This document shows positions 1 through 9,063 of a DNA stretch of 64,000 nt, piece by piece. Positions within the stretch are counted from its first letter, which is position 1. Each line of letters begins with the position of its first letter. A program made the translations under genes and the position numbers. The stretch is from Scytonema sp035967975 (GTDB lineage Bacteria; Cyanobacteriota; Cyanobacteriia; Cyanobacteriales; Nostocaceae): the NCBI GenBank assembly GCA_035967975.1, contig JAWQFQ010000012.1, positions 22,078 to 86,077 of the forward strand, written 5' to 3'. The notes beneath the pieces were generated by a model that worked only from the letters and a program-made list of their open reading frames with translations, ran no database searches and had not been told where the DNA came from.

Positions 1-1
1 C

Positions 2-325
2 AAGGTGCGGTATACAATCATTGCAGGCGATCGCTCAATTCGCCCAGAAGCATTACAAATCGACCCAGGAAAACAATCCAGCCAAATACAGCGACTAATT
101 AAGAAACTGTTTGGACGGGCTGTAGACCGCGTAGTCGATGTTGTATTTTTCCAGCAACCGAACGACATAGCAGTGACACTCGAAAGCATTAAAAGCGTAA
201 GTGCAAACCGTACTCCCAAGCCTAGAATCATATCACCAGACGCAGCTTGCGACCATCTCACCTACTTCACCACCAAAGCGGGTTTAGATGCATTGGTACA
301 AGCACTCTGCAAAGATGATAAATAA
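2..325 (+). CDS. 3' end of an unrecognised gene (partial)
   Basis: The reading frame is open to the left edge, so this is probably the C-terminal part of a longer protein. A GTG at 5 could serve as an internal start but has no visible ribosome-binding site inside the window. The visible ~107 residues are soluble, with basic and hydrophobic stretches (IQRLIKKLFGRAVDRVVDVV), and end in a charged CKDDK tail. I recognise no family. It stops 28 bp before a MITE-like element. Confidence 0.5.
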   Translation, partial: KVRYTIIAGDRSIRPEALQIDPGKQSSQIQRLIKKLFGRAVDRVVDVVFFQQPNDIAVTLESIKSVSANRTPKPRIISPDAACDHLTYFTTKAGLDALVQALCKDDK

Positions 326-353
326 AAGAGTGCGGGCTTATAGCCGCCATACA

Positions 354-508
354 GCAATACGGTTGCTGATCAGACTTGATCCCCCCTAGCCCCCCTTCAA
401 AAGGGGGGAATAAAGCCCCCTTCAAACAGGGGGGAATAAAGCCCCCCTTTCTAAGGGGGGTTGGGGGGATCTTCAAGGATTAGATATTGTTCACACCAAC
501 CGTATTGC
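354..508. mobile_element. MITE-like element A with 12-bp inverted ends
   Basis: The ends are perfect 12-bp inverted repeats, GCAATACGGTTG at 354-365 and CAACCGTATTGC at 497-508. They are flanked by an 8-bp direct repeat GCCATACA at 346-353 and 509-516, as expected of a target-site duplication. There is no transposase inside. The interior is filled by a C-run/G-run palindromic array. The end sequence resembles that of the element at 25863-25983, so both may be moved by the same transposase. Confidence 0.75.
378..471. repeat. C-run/G-run palindromic array
   Basis: Alternating blocks of CCCCCC and GGGGGG are separated by short AT linkers (AATAAAG occurs twice). The outer edges GATCCCCCC and GGGGGGATC are mutually inverted. 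The stretch can fold into two or more very stable hairpins. Such arrays are common between cyanobacterial genes. This one lies entirely inside MITE-like element A and could act as a transcription barrier between the partial gene and the caspase gene. Confidence 0.7.
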
Positions 509-532
509 GCCATACAAAACTGACAGCTTCTA

Positions 533-639
533 GCCCAATACTGCGTAGGTTTTGGAAAGTTGAGATTCGAGAAACCCCCAGAAACCCGGTTTCTCAGAGA
601 AACCGGGTTTCTAATTTTTGCTATCCCTTGCAGTATTGG
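533..639. repeat. Second small inverted-repeat element carrying a REP hairpin
   Basis: CCAATACTGC near 535-544 is inverted as GCAGTATTGG at 630-639. The unit is bracketed by CTTCTA at 527-532 and 640-645, a possible 6-bp target duplication. Inside, 580-612 is a palindrome with two 15-bp arms (AGAAACCCGGTTTCT and its complement) around a 3-nt loop, followed by AATTTTT. That hairpin belongs to the dispersed family also seen at 6546 and 39111. Confidence 0.5.
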
Positions 640-736
640 CTTCTAATATCATGTTCGGATGAACGCTTGCGCTAAGTTTGAGCGTTGCATGCGCTAAAGC
701 GCAACTACATACTTAAGAAAAGCAGGTAAATATTTT

Positions 737-3700
737 ATGGGTACAATCCAAAACAGTTACGCAATTATTATCGGGATCAATCAGTATAACGTAACCCATT
801 GGAATCTGAAAACTGCTGTTAATGACGCTCGTGAATTGACCAAAATTTTAAAAGACGGATATGAATACGAGGTTTTACAACTATTAGATGAACAAGCGAC
901 TCGTAAAACACTCGACAATCTACTCACAGCTTTTGAAAATCAAACTATTCCTTTCTCTGATGGTAATAGAAGCGTAGAACCTGACGACCGTGTTTTATTT
1001 TACTTCGCCGGACATGGTATTACTATCAAAGGTAATGAAAAAGACGATGGTCCTCAGGGCTTTATATATCCCCAAGATGCGGTGAGCGGTGAAAACAACA
1101 GCTTGCTACCTATGCGGCGACTTCATGATGCTTTGGTTAAACTTGGTTGTCGTCACTTATTAATTATCTTGGATTGCTGCTTTGCTGGAAGCTTTCGTTG
1201 GGTTGTCAGACAAGCAGAATTACCAGAAGAAGAGATGTACCTAGAGCGCTATAATCGGTACATTGCAGGTTACGCCCAGGAAGTCATCACCTCTTCTGCT
1301 TATAACGAAACAGCAGCAGATGTTTTGTATGGTTTTGGGGAACGAGGAGACGACGCGCAACACTCTCCTTTTGCTCAAACCTTATTGGAGGCTATGGACC
1401 CAAAAAATGAAAATAATGCAGATAATAACACAGATGGTATCATTACTATTACTGAAATTATTCAATATATAGAAAATAGATTTCTAGATTTGCAAGCCGG
1501 ACAAACACCTGGATATAGTCAACTAAAAAAACATAATTTTGGGAAATACATATTTGTTACCCCTGGATTGAATGCAACTAACACGTTAAAAAAAGCACCC
1601 CTCCCTGATGAAAAAGATCCAAGGTATCCATATAAAGGATTGTTATCTTTTGAAAAAGAAGATAAAGATAAGTTTTTTGGGAGAAAAAACTTAATTAAAA
1701 AACTTATCCAAAAAATAAAAGAAGAAACACTAGTTGTAGTATTAGGAACTTCTGGTTCAGGAAAATCGAGTTTAGTCAAAGCTGGAATTTTACCAGAATT
1801 AGAAGATTCTTACCAGCCAGAATTCTTAATTTTAAATCCAATTCGTCCGGGAGAATCTCCTCTAACTGCTTTGGCAAGAGTTTGTCATGATATAGAAAAT
1901 CCTGTTTTGCAAGCTAACCAAACTCAGTTAGAGCGTAAAAAACTGAATGAAAATGCTGATTATTTTGCTGGAATAGTTGGGAAGTGGAGTCAAGTAAATC
2001 TTGATAAAAAATTATTTTTAGTGATTGACCAATTAGAAGAATTGGTGACTTTGTGTCGTAATGAGAAAGAGCGAAAACTATTTTTGCAACAGGTGACTAA
2101 GGCAATTATTGAGTATAGAGAACAGTTACGCATTGTTGTCACGTTGCGTTCTGATTATGAATATGTTTTGCGATCGCTCTTTCAATCCGTATTTCAAGAT
2201 TATGCCCAAATTGATTTGTCAAAGACGCGTTTTGATGTGACGCCAATGACACGGGAAGAATTACGAGAAGCAATTGTTGAGCCTGCTGAAAAAATAGCTT
2301 TGTTTTTTGAGGGACAAATACAAGAATCAGAAAGCTCTTTAGTTGACAGGTTAATTGATGAAGTGATCAATATGCCTGGTGGGTTGTCACTACTTTCTTT
2401 TACTCTGAGTGAACTCTACCGCAAATTTTTTAAAAATGTTCAAGAACATGAAGAATACAATCGAGTCATCAGACACAAAGATTATGAAGACTTAGGTAAA
2501 GTCACTGGTAGCCTCACCAAAAGAGCAGATGAAATTTACTGTAAGTTAGTGAATCAAAACAAAGACTACGCCCAAATCATCAAATATGTAATGATTCGGA
2601 TGGTGGCTGAAGGAAGTGGTGATTTGGCTCGGAGAAAGGTATTTATGACGGAGTTGGAATATCCACAACCAATTCGGGAGAAAGTTTATGCGGTGATTGA
2701 TGTTTTTACAAAAGCGCGTTTATTGGTGAAAGGACAAGATGAGAAAGAAACTGAATACGTCGAACCAGCTCATGATGCTTTGGTACGGGGATGGGATCGG
2801 TTGCGGGCGTGGATAAAACAGGAGAAAGAAGAGACTTTAACTTTACAAAGACGCCTGACAACTGTGGCGGAAGAATGGAAGAGTCAGCAGCCAGACAAAT
2901 TTTATTGGAATCAGCATCCCCGCAATTGGTTCAAGTATTTTCGGCAAAGATATCAACAAGCAAATTTTTTATGGTATAATAACCCCTATTTAGATGTCCT
3001 CAAAGAAATACTCGACTCACAAAACAATTGGTATAACGTGGTAGAAGCCGAGTTTGTACAGCGCAGCATCCAGAGGCGAGAAAATAACCGCAGGATAAGA
3101 ACAGGTTTGATTGCTACAGCGTTTGCTGTGGTATCTGGATTTGCTTTTATTCAGTGGTGTCAGAGTCGAAATGCTGACACAGGTAGACTAGCTGCGATGA
3201 GTGATGCGTCCTTTAACTCTAACAAGCAGTTAGAAGCACTAAACGAAAGTCTAAAAGCGAGCAAACAGCTGCAACTACCCATAGGAATAAAGGATGATAC
3301 TAAGTTGCAGGCGATGACGGCTCTCCATCAAGCCGTTTACTGGGCTCGCGAACGCAACCGCTTGTTAGGACACGGAAATACAATTCGGAATCTCACCTTC
3401 AGCCCAAATGGACAAATCATCGCTTCAGCAAGTGTTGACAAGACAATTAAACTTTGGAATTTAAAAGGCGAAATCCTAAATACTCTTGCAGAGCACAACA
3501 ATATTGTTAATAGTGTGAGCTTTAGTCCAAACGGACAAATGCTCGCTTCAGGAAGTTATGATAGAAGTATCAAACTCTGGAGTATCAACGGCAAGTTACT
3601 TGACGATCAAACCCAAGCCCATAAAGCAGAAGTATATAGTGTGAGTTTTAGTCCTGATGGAAAGATGCTGGTTTCGTCAAGTTGGGACGGGACTATAAAA

Positions 3701-6514
3701 CTTTGGAGCATAAGTGATGGTAAGTTAAAGTTTTTGAAAACAGTTGAACTTCCTCAAGAAATTTTCGCAGCGATAAATAAAGACAAAAATAAAGAGACTG
3801 GTAGCCTAAAACCATACTCGTTTCATGGACTCAGCTTTAGTCCTGACGGAAGATTAATTGCTGCGGGGAACGAAGATAAACAAGTGCGAATTTGGAGTCG
3901 GGAAGGGAAGTTACTCAAAACTTTACCAGGACATAGCGATCGCGTTTATGGAGTCAGCTTTAGTCCAGATGGTAAAATCTTAGCTTCTTTTAGTGCTGAT
4001 AACACAATTGTGCTTTGGAACGTTCCAGAGGGTAAAAAGCTGAACACTTTGATTGGACATAAATCTGACGTTTTTAGTGCAATCTTTAGCACCGATAGCA
4101 AAACATTAATTTCTGCAGGTGATGACAACACAATCAAATTCTGGCGCGTTGAAAATGGCAAAGAACTTAAAACTTTGGTAGGGCATAGTAGTGCTGTTCG
4201 CAGTGTAAGTATTAGCCCAGATGGCAAAATTCTCGCTTCCGCAGGTATTGACACTATCATCAAACTTTGGGGCATGGATAGTGAGGATATCATAACTCTT
4301 CCTGAGTACACCAAAAAGTATAGTATTAGCTTTAGCCCTGACAGCAAGACCGTCGCTACGGGTGGTAAGAATTTAGTCCTGTGGAGAACCTTGGATGGTA
4401 AGGAAGTCAGGAAATTCTTAGAAGATAAAAGTGAGCTTATTACCACCACCTTTAGTCCAGATGGTCAGATATTAGCATCAGGGGATACTGATGGTAATAT
4501 CTTACTCTGCAACTTAGTGAATGATAAAAAATGCATACAGAAGAAGGCGCATGAGAAAAAAGTTAAAAGCCTCAGCTTCAGCCCTGATAGCAAGATGTTA
4601 GCTTCCGTAAGTGAAGACAAAACGATTAAGCTTTGGGATCGAGAAGGTAACTTACTTATATCCCCCCTCACACAAAAAAATAGAGTTTTGAGCATCAGCT
4701 TTAGCCCTGATGGCAACATTTTAGCTTTTGGTAGTATCAGATTAATTTACCTTTGGGATGTAAAACAGCGCCAGCTTATTAAAACACTTAAAGGGCACTC
4801 AGCACCAGTTAATAGTCTGAGTTTTAATTCCGATGGTAAAATACTAGCGTCAGGAAGTGAGGCGAAGACAGTTAAAATCTGGAGTATTCCTGATGGGAAG
4901 CTACTTCACACACTAAGAGGACATGGAGAAGGTGTTAATAGTGTGAGTTTTCTTCCTAACTCAGATATCTTAGCGTCTGGTAGTAGTGACAAAACTATTA
5001 GACTTTGGCATGCTTCCTCAGGTAAAGGAATCACCATTCTCAAAGGACACACAGCTCCAATTTATGGCGTTAGCTTCAGTCCTGATGGTAAGACACTGGC
5101 TTCGGCTAGCAATGATGGGACTGCGCTGCTATGGGACACGGAACTCTTTGATTTAAAGACAGCATTAGCAAGAGGTTGTCAATTAGTAGAGACTTATGAA
5201 AATAATTATATCTGCAACAATGTTTCAGAAACTATTGCAAAAGTGAAAATCAGCAGTGGTGACAAAAACCTCGTACCAACTCGTCCCCACCCTGACAAAA
5301 TGGCTGGGATAGATGCTTTTATTGATGGTAAATTCACAGACGCTGCCAAATTTTTTCAGAGATATTTAAATCAGAAGCCTAACGATCCAGAAGCGTTAAT
5401 TTATAAAAATAATGCAGAAATTGGTCAACAAATATCTTATGCGATCGCTGTTTCAGTTCCATTAGGTAGTAATGTTAATGGTGCATTAGAAATTTTGCGA
5501 GGAGTTGCCCAAGCACAAAATGAAATTAACCTAGCTGGTGGAATTAATGGTGTGAAACTAAAAGTGTTAATTGCTGATGATGAAAATAACCCTAAGGTTG
5601 CTCAAGAAATTGCGAATCAGTTAGTAAAAAATCCTCAGATATTAGGTGTTGTGGGAAACTTTGCTAGCGATGTTGCTCAGGTGACAAGTAAGGTTTATGA
5701 AGATAATAAACTTGTAGCAATTTTTCCAGTCAGTACTTCAGTGAATTTAACCCAGAGCCGTTCAGGATTTGGCAAATATCTTTTCCGTACAGTTCCTAGT
5801 GATAGAGAAGCGGTCACTGCCTTAGCTAAGTATATGGAAAACCATCAATTAAGCACCAAGAAAGTTGCTATTTTCTATAATTCTAAAAGTGATTATAGTC
5901 ATTCCTTAAAATCTGAGTTTGAACGTACTATCAAATCCGAGCAAATAGTAAGTCTTTTTGATTTTGCGTCTGATACTTTTAATGCGGCTACGAGTGTCAA
6001 GGAATTGCAGAAAGCTGGGGCTGAAGTCTTAGTCTTATTACCTAATACAGAAAAACTCAATATGGCAATGGAAGTCTTGAAAAACAATACTAAAAAACAG
6101 CGACTACCTGTTTTAGGTGGGGATAGTTTATATTCACCTGTTACCTTAGAAATTGGTGCAGAAAATGCCAAAGATATGGTTATTGCAGTTCCTTGGTATC
6201 GACAAACATCTCAAAACTCTGGTTCAAAATTTACCTCACAGGCTCAACAGCTTTGGCGCGGAGATGTCAGTTGGCGAACAGCTATGTCGTATGATGCAAC
6301 TCAAGCCTTGATTGCTGCTCTTTTCAAGAAAAGCACCCGTGAAGGTGTCGCTGAAGTGCTGCAAAATCAAAACTTTTATGCAAATGGGGCTAGCGGTAGA
6401 ATCGGGTTTATTAACGGTGAAAGCACTCAAAAAAGCCAATTAGTCAAAGTTGTGGAGCGAAACAGGCGATCGCACTCTAGTTATGAGTATATTTCCATCC
6501 CAAATGATTCGTAA
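737..6514 (+). CDS. Caspase-like/STAND NTPase/WD40/periplasmic-binding receptor-like protein
   Basis: A 1925-residue multidomain protein. Residues ~1-275 are a caspase-like (peptidase C14) domain with the His in YFAGHG (H93) and the Cys in LDCCFAG (C148). Residues ~295-700 are an nSTAND-type NTPase with Walker A GTSGSGKS (337-344) and a Walker B-like LFLVIDQLEE. A single hydrophobic segment at ~789-808 follows an arginine-rich stretch. I count 14 WD40 repeats at ~876-1475, enough for two seven-bladed propellers. A short TPR-like linker precedes a branched-chain-amino-acid-type periplasmic-binding fold at ~1565-1925. By the positive-inside rule the peptidase and NTPase would be cytoplasmic and the WD40 and binding domains outside. 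STAND proteins oligomerise on ligand sensing, and prokaryotic caspases are linked to regulated cell death. Coupling a solute-binding sensor to a death protease is inference. Confidence 0.9.
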   Translation: MGTIQNSYAIIIGINQYNVTHWNLKTAVNDARELTKILKDGYEYEVLQLLDEQATRKTLDNLLTAFENQTIPFSDGNRSVEPDDRVLFYFAGHGITIKGNEKDDGPQGFIYPQDAVSGENNSLLPMRRLHDALVKLGCRHLLIILDCCFAGSFRWVVRQAELPEEEMYLERYNRYIAGYAQEVITSSAYNETAADVLYGFGERGDDAQHSPFAQTLLEAMDPKNENNADNNTDGIITITEIIQYIENRFLDLQAGQTPGYSQLKKHNFGKYIFVTPGLNATNTLKKAPLPDEKDPRYPYKGLLSFEKEDKDKFFGRKNLIKKLIQKIKEETLVVVLGTSGSGKSSLVKAGILPELEDSYQPEFLILNPIRPGESPLTALARVCHDIENPVLQANQTQLERKKLNENADYFAGIVGKWSQVNLDKKLFLVIDQLEELVTLCRNEKERKLFLQQVTKAIIEYREQLRIVVTLRSDYEYVLRSLFQSVFQDYAQIDLSKTRFDVTPMTREELREAIVEPAEKIALFFEGQIQESESSLVDRLIDEVINMPGGLSLLSFTLSELYRKFFKNVQEHEEYNRVIRHKDYEDLGKVTGSLTKRADEIYCKLVNQNKDYAQIIKYVMIRMVAEGSGDLARRKVFMTELEYPQPIREKVYAVIDVFTKARLLVKGQDEKETEYVEPAHDALVRGWDRLRAWIKQEKEETLTLQRRLTTVAEEWKSQQPDKFYWNQHPRNWFKYFRQRYQQANFLWYNNPYLDVLKEILDSQNNWYNVVEAEFVQRSIQRRENNRRIRTGLIATAFAVVSGFAFIQWCQSRNADTGRLAAMSDASFNSNKQLEALNESLKASKQLQLPIGIKDDTKLQAMTALHQAVYWARERNRLLGHGNTIRNLTFSPNGQIIASASVDKTIKLWNLKGEILNTLAEHNNIVNSVSFSPNGQMLASGSYDRSIKLWSINGKLLDDQTQAHKAEVYSVSFSPDGKMLVSSSWDGTIKLWSISDGKLKFLKTVELPQEIFAAINKDKNKETGSLKPYSFHGLSFSPDGRLIAAGNEDKQVRIWSREGKLLKTLPGHSDRVYGVSFSPDGKILASFSADNTIVLWNVPEGKKLNTLIGHKSDVFSAIFSTDSKTLISAGDDNTIKFWRVENGKELKTLVGHSSAVRSVSISPDGKILASAGIDTIIKLWGMDSEDIITLPEYTKKYSISFSPDSKTVATGGKNLVLWRTLDGKEVRKFLEDKSELITTTFSPDGQILASGDTDGNILLCNLVNDKKCIQKKAHEKKVKSLSFSPDSKMLASVSEDKTIKLWDREGNLLISPLTQKNRVLSISFSPDGNILAFGSIRLIYLWDVKQRQLIKTLKGHSAPVNSLSFNSDGKILASGSEAKTVKIWSIPDGKLLHTLRGHGEGVNSVSFLPNSDILASGSSDKTIRLWHASSGKGITILKGHTAPIYGVSFSPDGKTLASASNDGTALLWDTELFDLKTALARGCQLVETYENNYICNNVSETIAKVKISSGDKNLVPTRPHPDKMAGIDAFIDGKFTDAAKFFQRYLNQKPNDPEALIYKNNAEIGQQISYAIAVSVPLGSNVNGALEILRGVAQAQNEINLAGGINGVKLKVLIADDENNPKVAQEIANQLVKNPQILGVVGNFASDVAQVTSKVYEDNKLVAIFPVSTSVNLTQSRSGFGKYLFRTVPSDREAVTALAKYMENHQLSTKKVAIFYNSKSDYSHSLKSEFERTIKSEQIVSLFDFASDTFNAATSVKELQKAGAEVLVLLPNTEKLNMAMEVLKNNTKKQRLPVLGGDSLYSPVTLEIGAENAKDMVIAVPWYRQTSQNSGSKFTSQAQQLWRGDVSWRTAMSYDATQALIAALFKKSTREGVAEVLQNQNFYANGASGRIGFINGESTQKSQLVKVVERNRRSHSSYEYISIPNDS

Positions 6515-6545
6515 AAACCAATACAGTTGGTGTTAAGCGTTATTT

Positions 6546-6578
6546 AGAAACCCGGTATCTCCAAGATACCGGGTTTCT
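6546..6578. terminator. REP hairpin downstream of the caspase gene
   Basis: A perfect 15-bp inverted repeat, AGAAACCCGGTATCT and its complement, with a 3-nt CCA loop, 31 bp after the stop of the caspase-STAND gene. It lacks a T-run, so termination is possible but not certain. It belongs to the AGAAACC(C/G)GG repeat family of this window. Confidence 0.5.
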
Positions 6579-6619
6579 GGCGCGTTTGTGACACCTCAAA
6601 TATGTATTTGCCTTCTCAG

Positions 6620-6717
6620 TATAAGATTACCGAAATAAAAAACCGCTCGAGGCGCAGAGAACACAGAGGACAGAGACTAAGAAAACATCGGTAATCTTTT
6701 GGCGGAAAGGGAGTAAT
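6620..6717. repeat. Dispersed inverted repeat, copy 1
   Basis: It shares long stretches with 9978-10089: AAGATTACC, AAAACCGCTC, GGCGC, AGAACACAGAGG, a GGTAAT block and a final AAAGGGAGTAA. The inner arms AGATTACCG and CGGTAATCT pair. Copy 2 keeps both outer ends (CTCCCTTTCCG and CGAAGGGAG), whereas this copy has lost its left end. Confidence 0.55.
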
Positions 6718-6739
6718 TTATTTCTTGGAAATCCCTTAC

Positions 6740-7162
6740 TTACTGCAGAACTTCTTCCTGTGTTGGTAATGCATTGAGGTTTTCAATCATGAATGACTCT
6801 CTAGCGTTTTCAGCACGTGTAGGTAATTGATATCCTGAGTCGTGAAAAGTCATACCAGCGGTTGAGAACAGAAGTTTTTTGCCAGAGTGTTCTGCAAAAA
6901 AGCGCGGATTGTAAACCTTGAAATAAATACCTCCAGGAAATTCTGAATACTTGTTAATGCGGTAGTCACCTAGATAGATGCTAAATCCCCGTGATGTAAT
7001 GGGTGGTTTGTTGTTCAGGTTAATTTTGACGATGTATGTCACCCTGTCTAATGTTGTGTTTTCCGTCGCCTGCATAAACTCAATATTTCTCAAGTCTGCT
7101 GCTTTTGGCTGAGTCGCAACGACTTGCAGATTGGTGACTTCTGGATATGTAATGTTGACCAT
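6740..7162 (-). CDS. Hypothetical protein downstream of an alpha/beta hydrolase
   Basis: 140 residues, no recognised family, no signal peptide or membrane segment. The sequence looks beta-rich (VTYIVKINLNN, GFSIYLGDYRI, GGIYFKVYNPRFF). A strong ribosome-binding site (AAGGAG) lies just upstream of the ATG. The gene starts 15 bp after the stop of the alpha/beta hydrolase on the same strand, so the two are almost certainly cotranscribed. A role as accessory or immunity-like partner of the hydrolase would be a guess. Confidence 0.75.
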   Translation of the reverse strand: MVNITYPEVTNLQVVATQPKAADLRNIEFMQATENTTLDRVTYIVKINLNNKPPITSRGFSIYLGDYRINKYSEFPGGIYFKVYNPRFFAEHSGKKLLFSTAGMTFHDSGYQLPTRAENARESFMIENLNALPTQEEVLQ

Positions 7163-7177
7163 ATATATCTCCTTTTG

Positions 7178-8872
7178 TTAATTAGAAAGTTGTAAATCAT
7201 CCAAGTAAAGTGTTCCAGAAGGAACAATATTGAATGACAGTTTAATTTCTGTCAGATTGTGAATGTTAATACCATCAGCTTGAAGGCGGTCTAGAGGAAT
7301 ACGAAGGGTTTGCATGACAGTACGAGTAACAGATAAGCCGTCTTCTGACTCTCCCCCATCAGGAACACCTAATGTAAATTTATCTGGATAGATGAGCCTA
7401 TGAATGGAACTAGCAGCAAAACGACTGGTGTTCTTTTTGTCGCGAACCTCAATAGTAAAGTCCTGATCCTCTCCGATGGGATTATTAGGTTCTGATGATT
7501 GTCCAACGCGCAACACCAGAAATTTAAACGATTTGGTATCTAGCGTGTCAGAAGCTAATTTGATGCGATAGCTACCGCTAGCAGTCCATCCTAACTGCAC
7601 ACCCTGAGTTTCTTGGTAAAGATGATCTGTTGGTTGCTGTCCTTCAAATGATAATTTGTTAGCGTTGATTGCTGACGCTTCTACTGTGCCCTCAACTGGC
7701 TTTGAGACTACAATATTGTTTTCAGATTCCTCAAAATGTTGCACAAATAAGCGATGAGAATCTTGAAATTGTGAAACTAAGTTGATATTTTGCGGTGACC
7801 AGCCAGCTTCAATACCAACTGTATGGTTTCTTAACAATTCCAGAAACTCATGTTTGTCTTGGAGTATAGCCATTGCTAAGGCAGAAATGTAAACTTTGGC
7901 AATTTGTTCTTGTTCTTCCCGCTCAATAGTGTTGGAGGATTCTTGTTGCCAAACACTATTAAAGTAATTATGATTTGCACCATGTATCCATAACAGTGAT
8001 TTGAATCCTCGTGCTGGTTGTGTAGGGTTAGCAAGGTCTACTGTATGTGACCTGTCGTATGTTTTATATCCTTCAAATGTGAAGACATCACCATCTCGGC
8101 TACCATGAATGATTAGGTAATTGTCTTGTACTTGAGTTGGTCCAGTGACAGGTTCATACTGACCATCAGTAGGGGCGATCGCAACCACTGCACGAATTTC
8201 TAAACCATAGGGTCCAAGACCTAAAGAACCATCTAGTGGAACAGGCGGTAATTCGGGGTCGAATTGTACACTGTGCATTGAGTTAAAAAGGCTGGCGTGT
8301 CCTACAGCTTCTCCCCCACGGGAATGACCAACAATCATCAGCCGCGACATATCGACTTTCCCTTCTAGAACATGTCCTGGTTGTGCATTCCAAAGCTGAA
8401 ATTGCTTCAGGTGTTCTAGATGGACAATTGCTCGTGCATCATTTTCGCCAAAATTAAAGCCGTTAAGAAAGTTAACATCAATTGTTGCAGCGATGATTCC
8501 ATGAGACGCCAGCAGCTCGCATAAATAGATATATCCTGGGGTTGAGTTTTCTAGAGGATCGTGATTCCCGTGAGCAAAAACGACTAATGGGAAAGGACCA
8601 TTACCCACAGGTATTCTGACCTGTCCGTTGATGGGAACTTGAGTACTATCAAAAGTCCAATTCACACCAAAGCCCAATTCAGCAATTGTCGATATATCAA
8701 TTCGTCGGGTAACAAAGCCCTCTGTTGGGTTGTGGTATAGGAAATATTGATTCAAGTCCGGGTTTGAACTATAATCCAAGTTAGGTGCAGCATACACCGC
8801 TTCAGTAAACGTATAAGTACCTAATTGTCCTGGGTTGCTGAGTTTATTGCACAAATCACTGATGTTTTGCAT
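7178..8872 (-). CDS. Alpha/beta hydrolase with C-terminal jelly-roll-like domain
   Basis: 564 residues. The N-terminal two thirds (~70-345) is an alpha/beta-hydrolase fold of the PAF-acetylhydrolase/chlorophyllase-like type. The oxyanion region is VVFAHGNHDP, the nucleophile elbow is GHSRGGEA with Ser184, and the late histidine is probably in WIHGANHNYF. The last ~170 residues (from ~395) are beta-strand-rich and end in SGTLYLDDLQLSN, reminiscent of carbohydrate-binding jelly rolls. No signal peptide is visible, so a cytoplasmic or unconventional location is possible. It heads a two-gene operon. The substrate (an ester or lipid) is unknown. Confidence 0.85.
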   Translation of the reverse strand: MQNISDLCNKLSNPGQLGTYTFTEAVYAAPNLDYSSNPDLNQYFLYHNPTEGFVTRRIDISTIAELGFGVNWTFDSTQVPINGQVRIPVGNGPFPLVVFAHGNHDPLENSTPGYIYLCELLASHGIIAATIDVNFLNGFNFGENDARAIVHLEHLKQFQLWNAQPGHVLEGKVDMSRLMIVGHSRGGEAVGHASLFNSMHSVQFDPELPPVPLDGSLGLGPYGLEIRAVVAIAPTDGQYEPVTGPTQVQDNYLIIHGSRDGDVFTFEGYKTYDRSHTVDLANPTQPARGFKSLLWIHGANHNYFNSVWQQESSNTIEREEQEQIAKVYISALAMAILQDKHEFLELLRNHTVGIEAGWSPQNINLVSQFQDSHRLFVQHFEESENNIVVSKPVEGTVEASAINANKLSFEGQQPTDHLYQETQGVQLGWTASGSYRIKLASDTLDTKSFKFLVLRVGQSSEPNNPIGEDQDFTIEVRDKKNTSRFAASSIHRLIYPDKFTLGVPDGGESEDGLSVTRTVMQTLRIPLDRLQADGINIHNLTEIKLSFNIVPSGTLYLDDLQLSN

Positions 8873-9063
8873 AAAAGTTTTATCTTTGTGTGTACTGCTG
8901 TAATTTGTTTTCAGCCTTGATTTCTGTTGTTGGTAAAATTAAACTACAAGTTCTGAATTTCTGTTTCCTGATAACTTGCACCTAAACCCCACAAGGGTCA
9001 AAGAAGAGGCAGCTTTGCTGGGGGAAGGGGGATTTGACCCCATCCATGAATGGACAACCCATG

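Noticed and set aside
378..471. CRISPR-like repeats upstream of the caspase gene
   Set aside because: Irregular C/G runs with inverted arms and no unique spacers; it is a palindromic repeat array.
3946..4719. Long minus-strand frames inside the WD40 region
   Set aside because: They are antisense to clear WD40 repeats; the repeated codon pattern leaves the opposite strand open. No ribosome-binding sites or family features.
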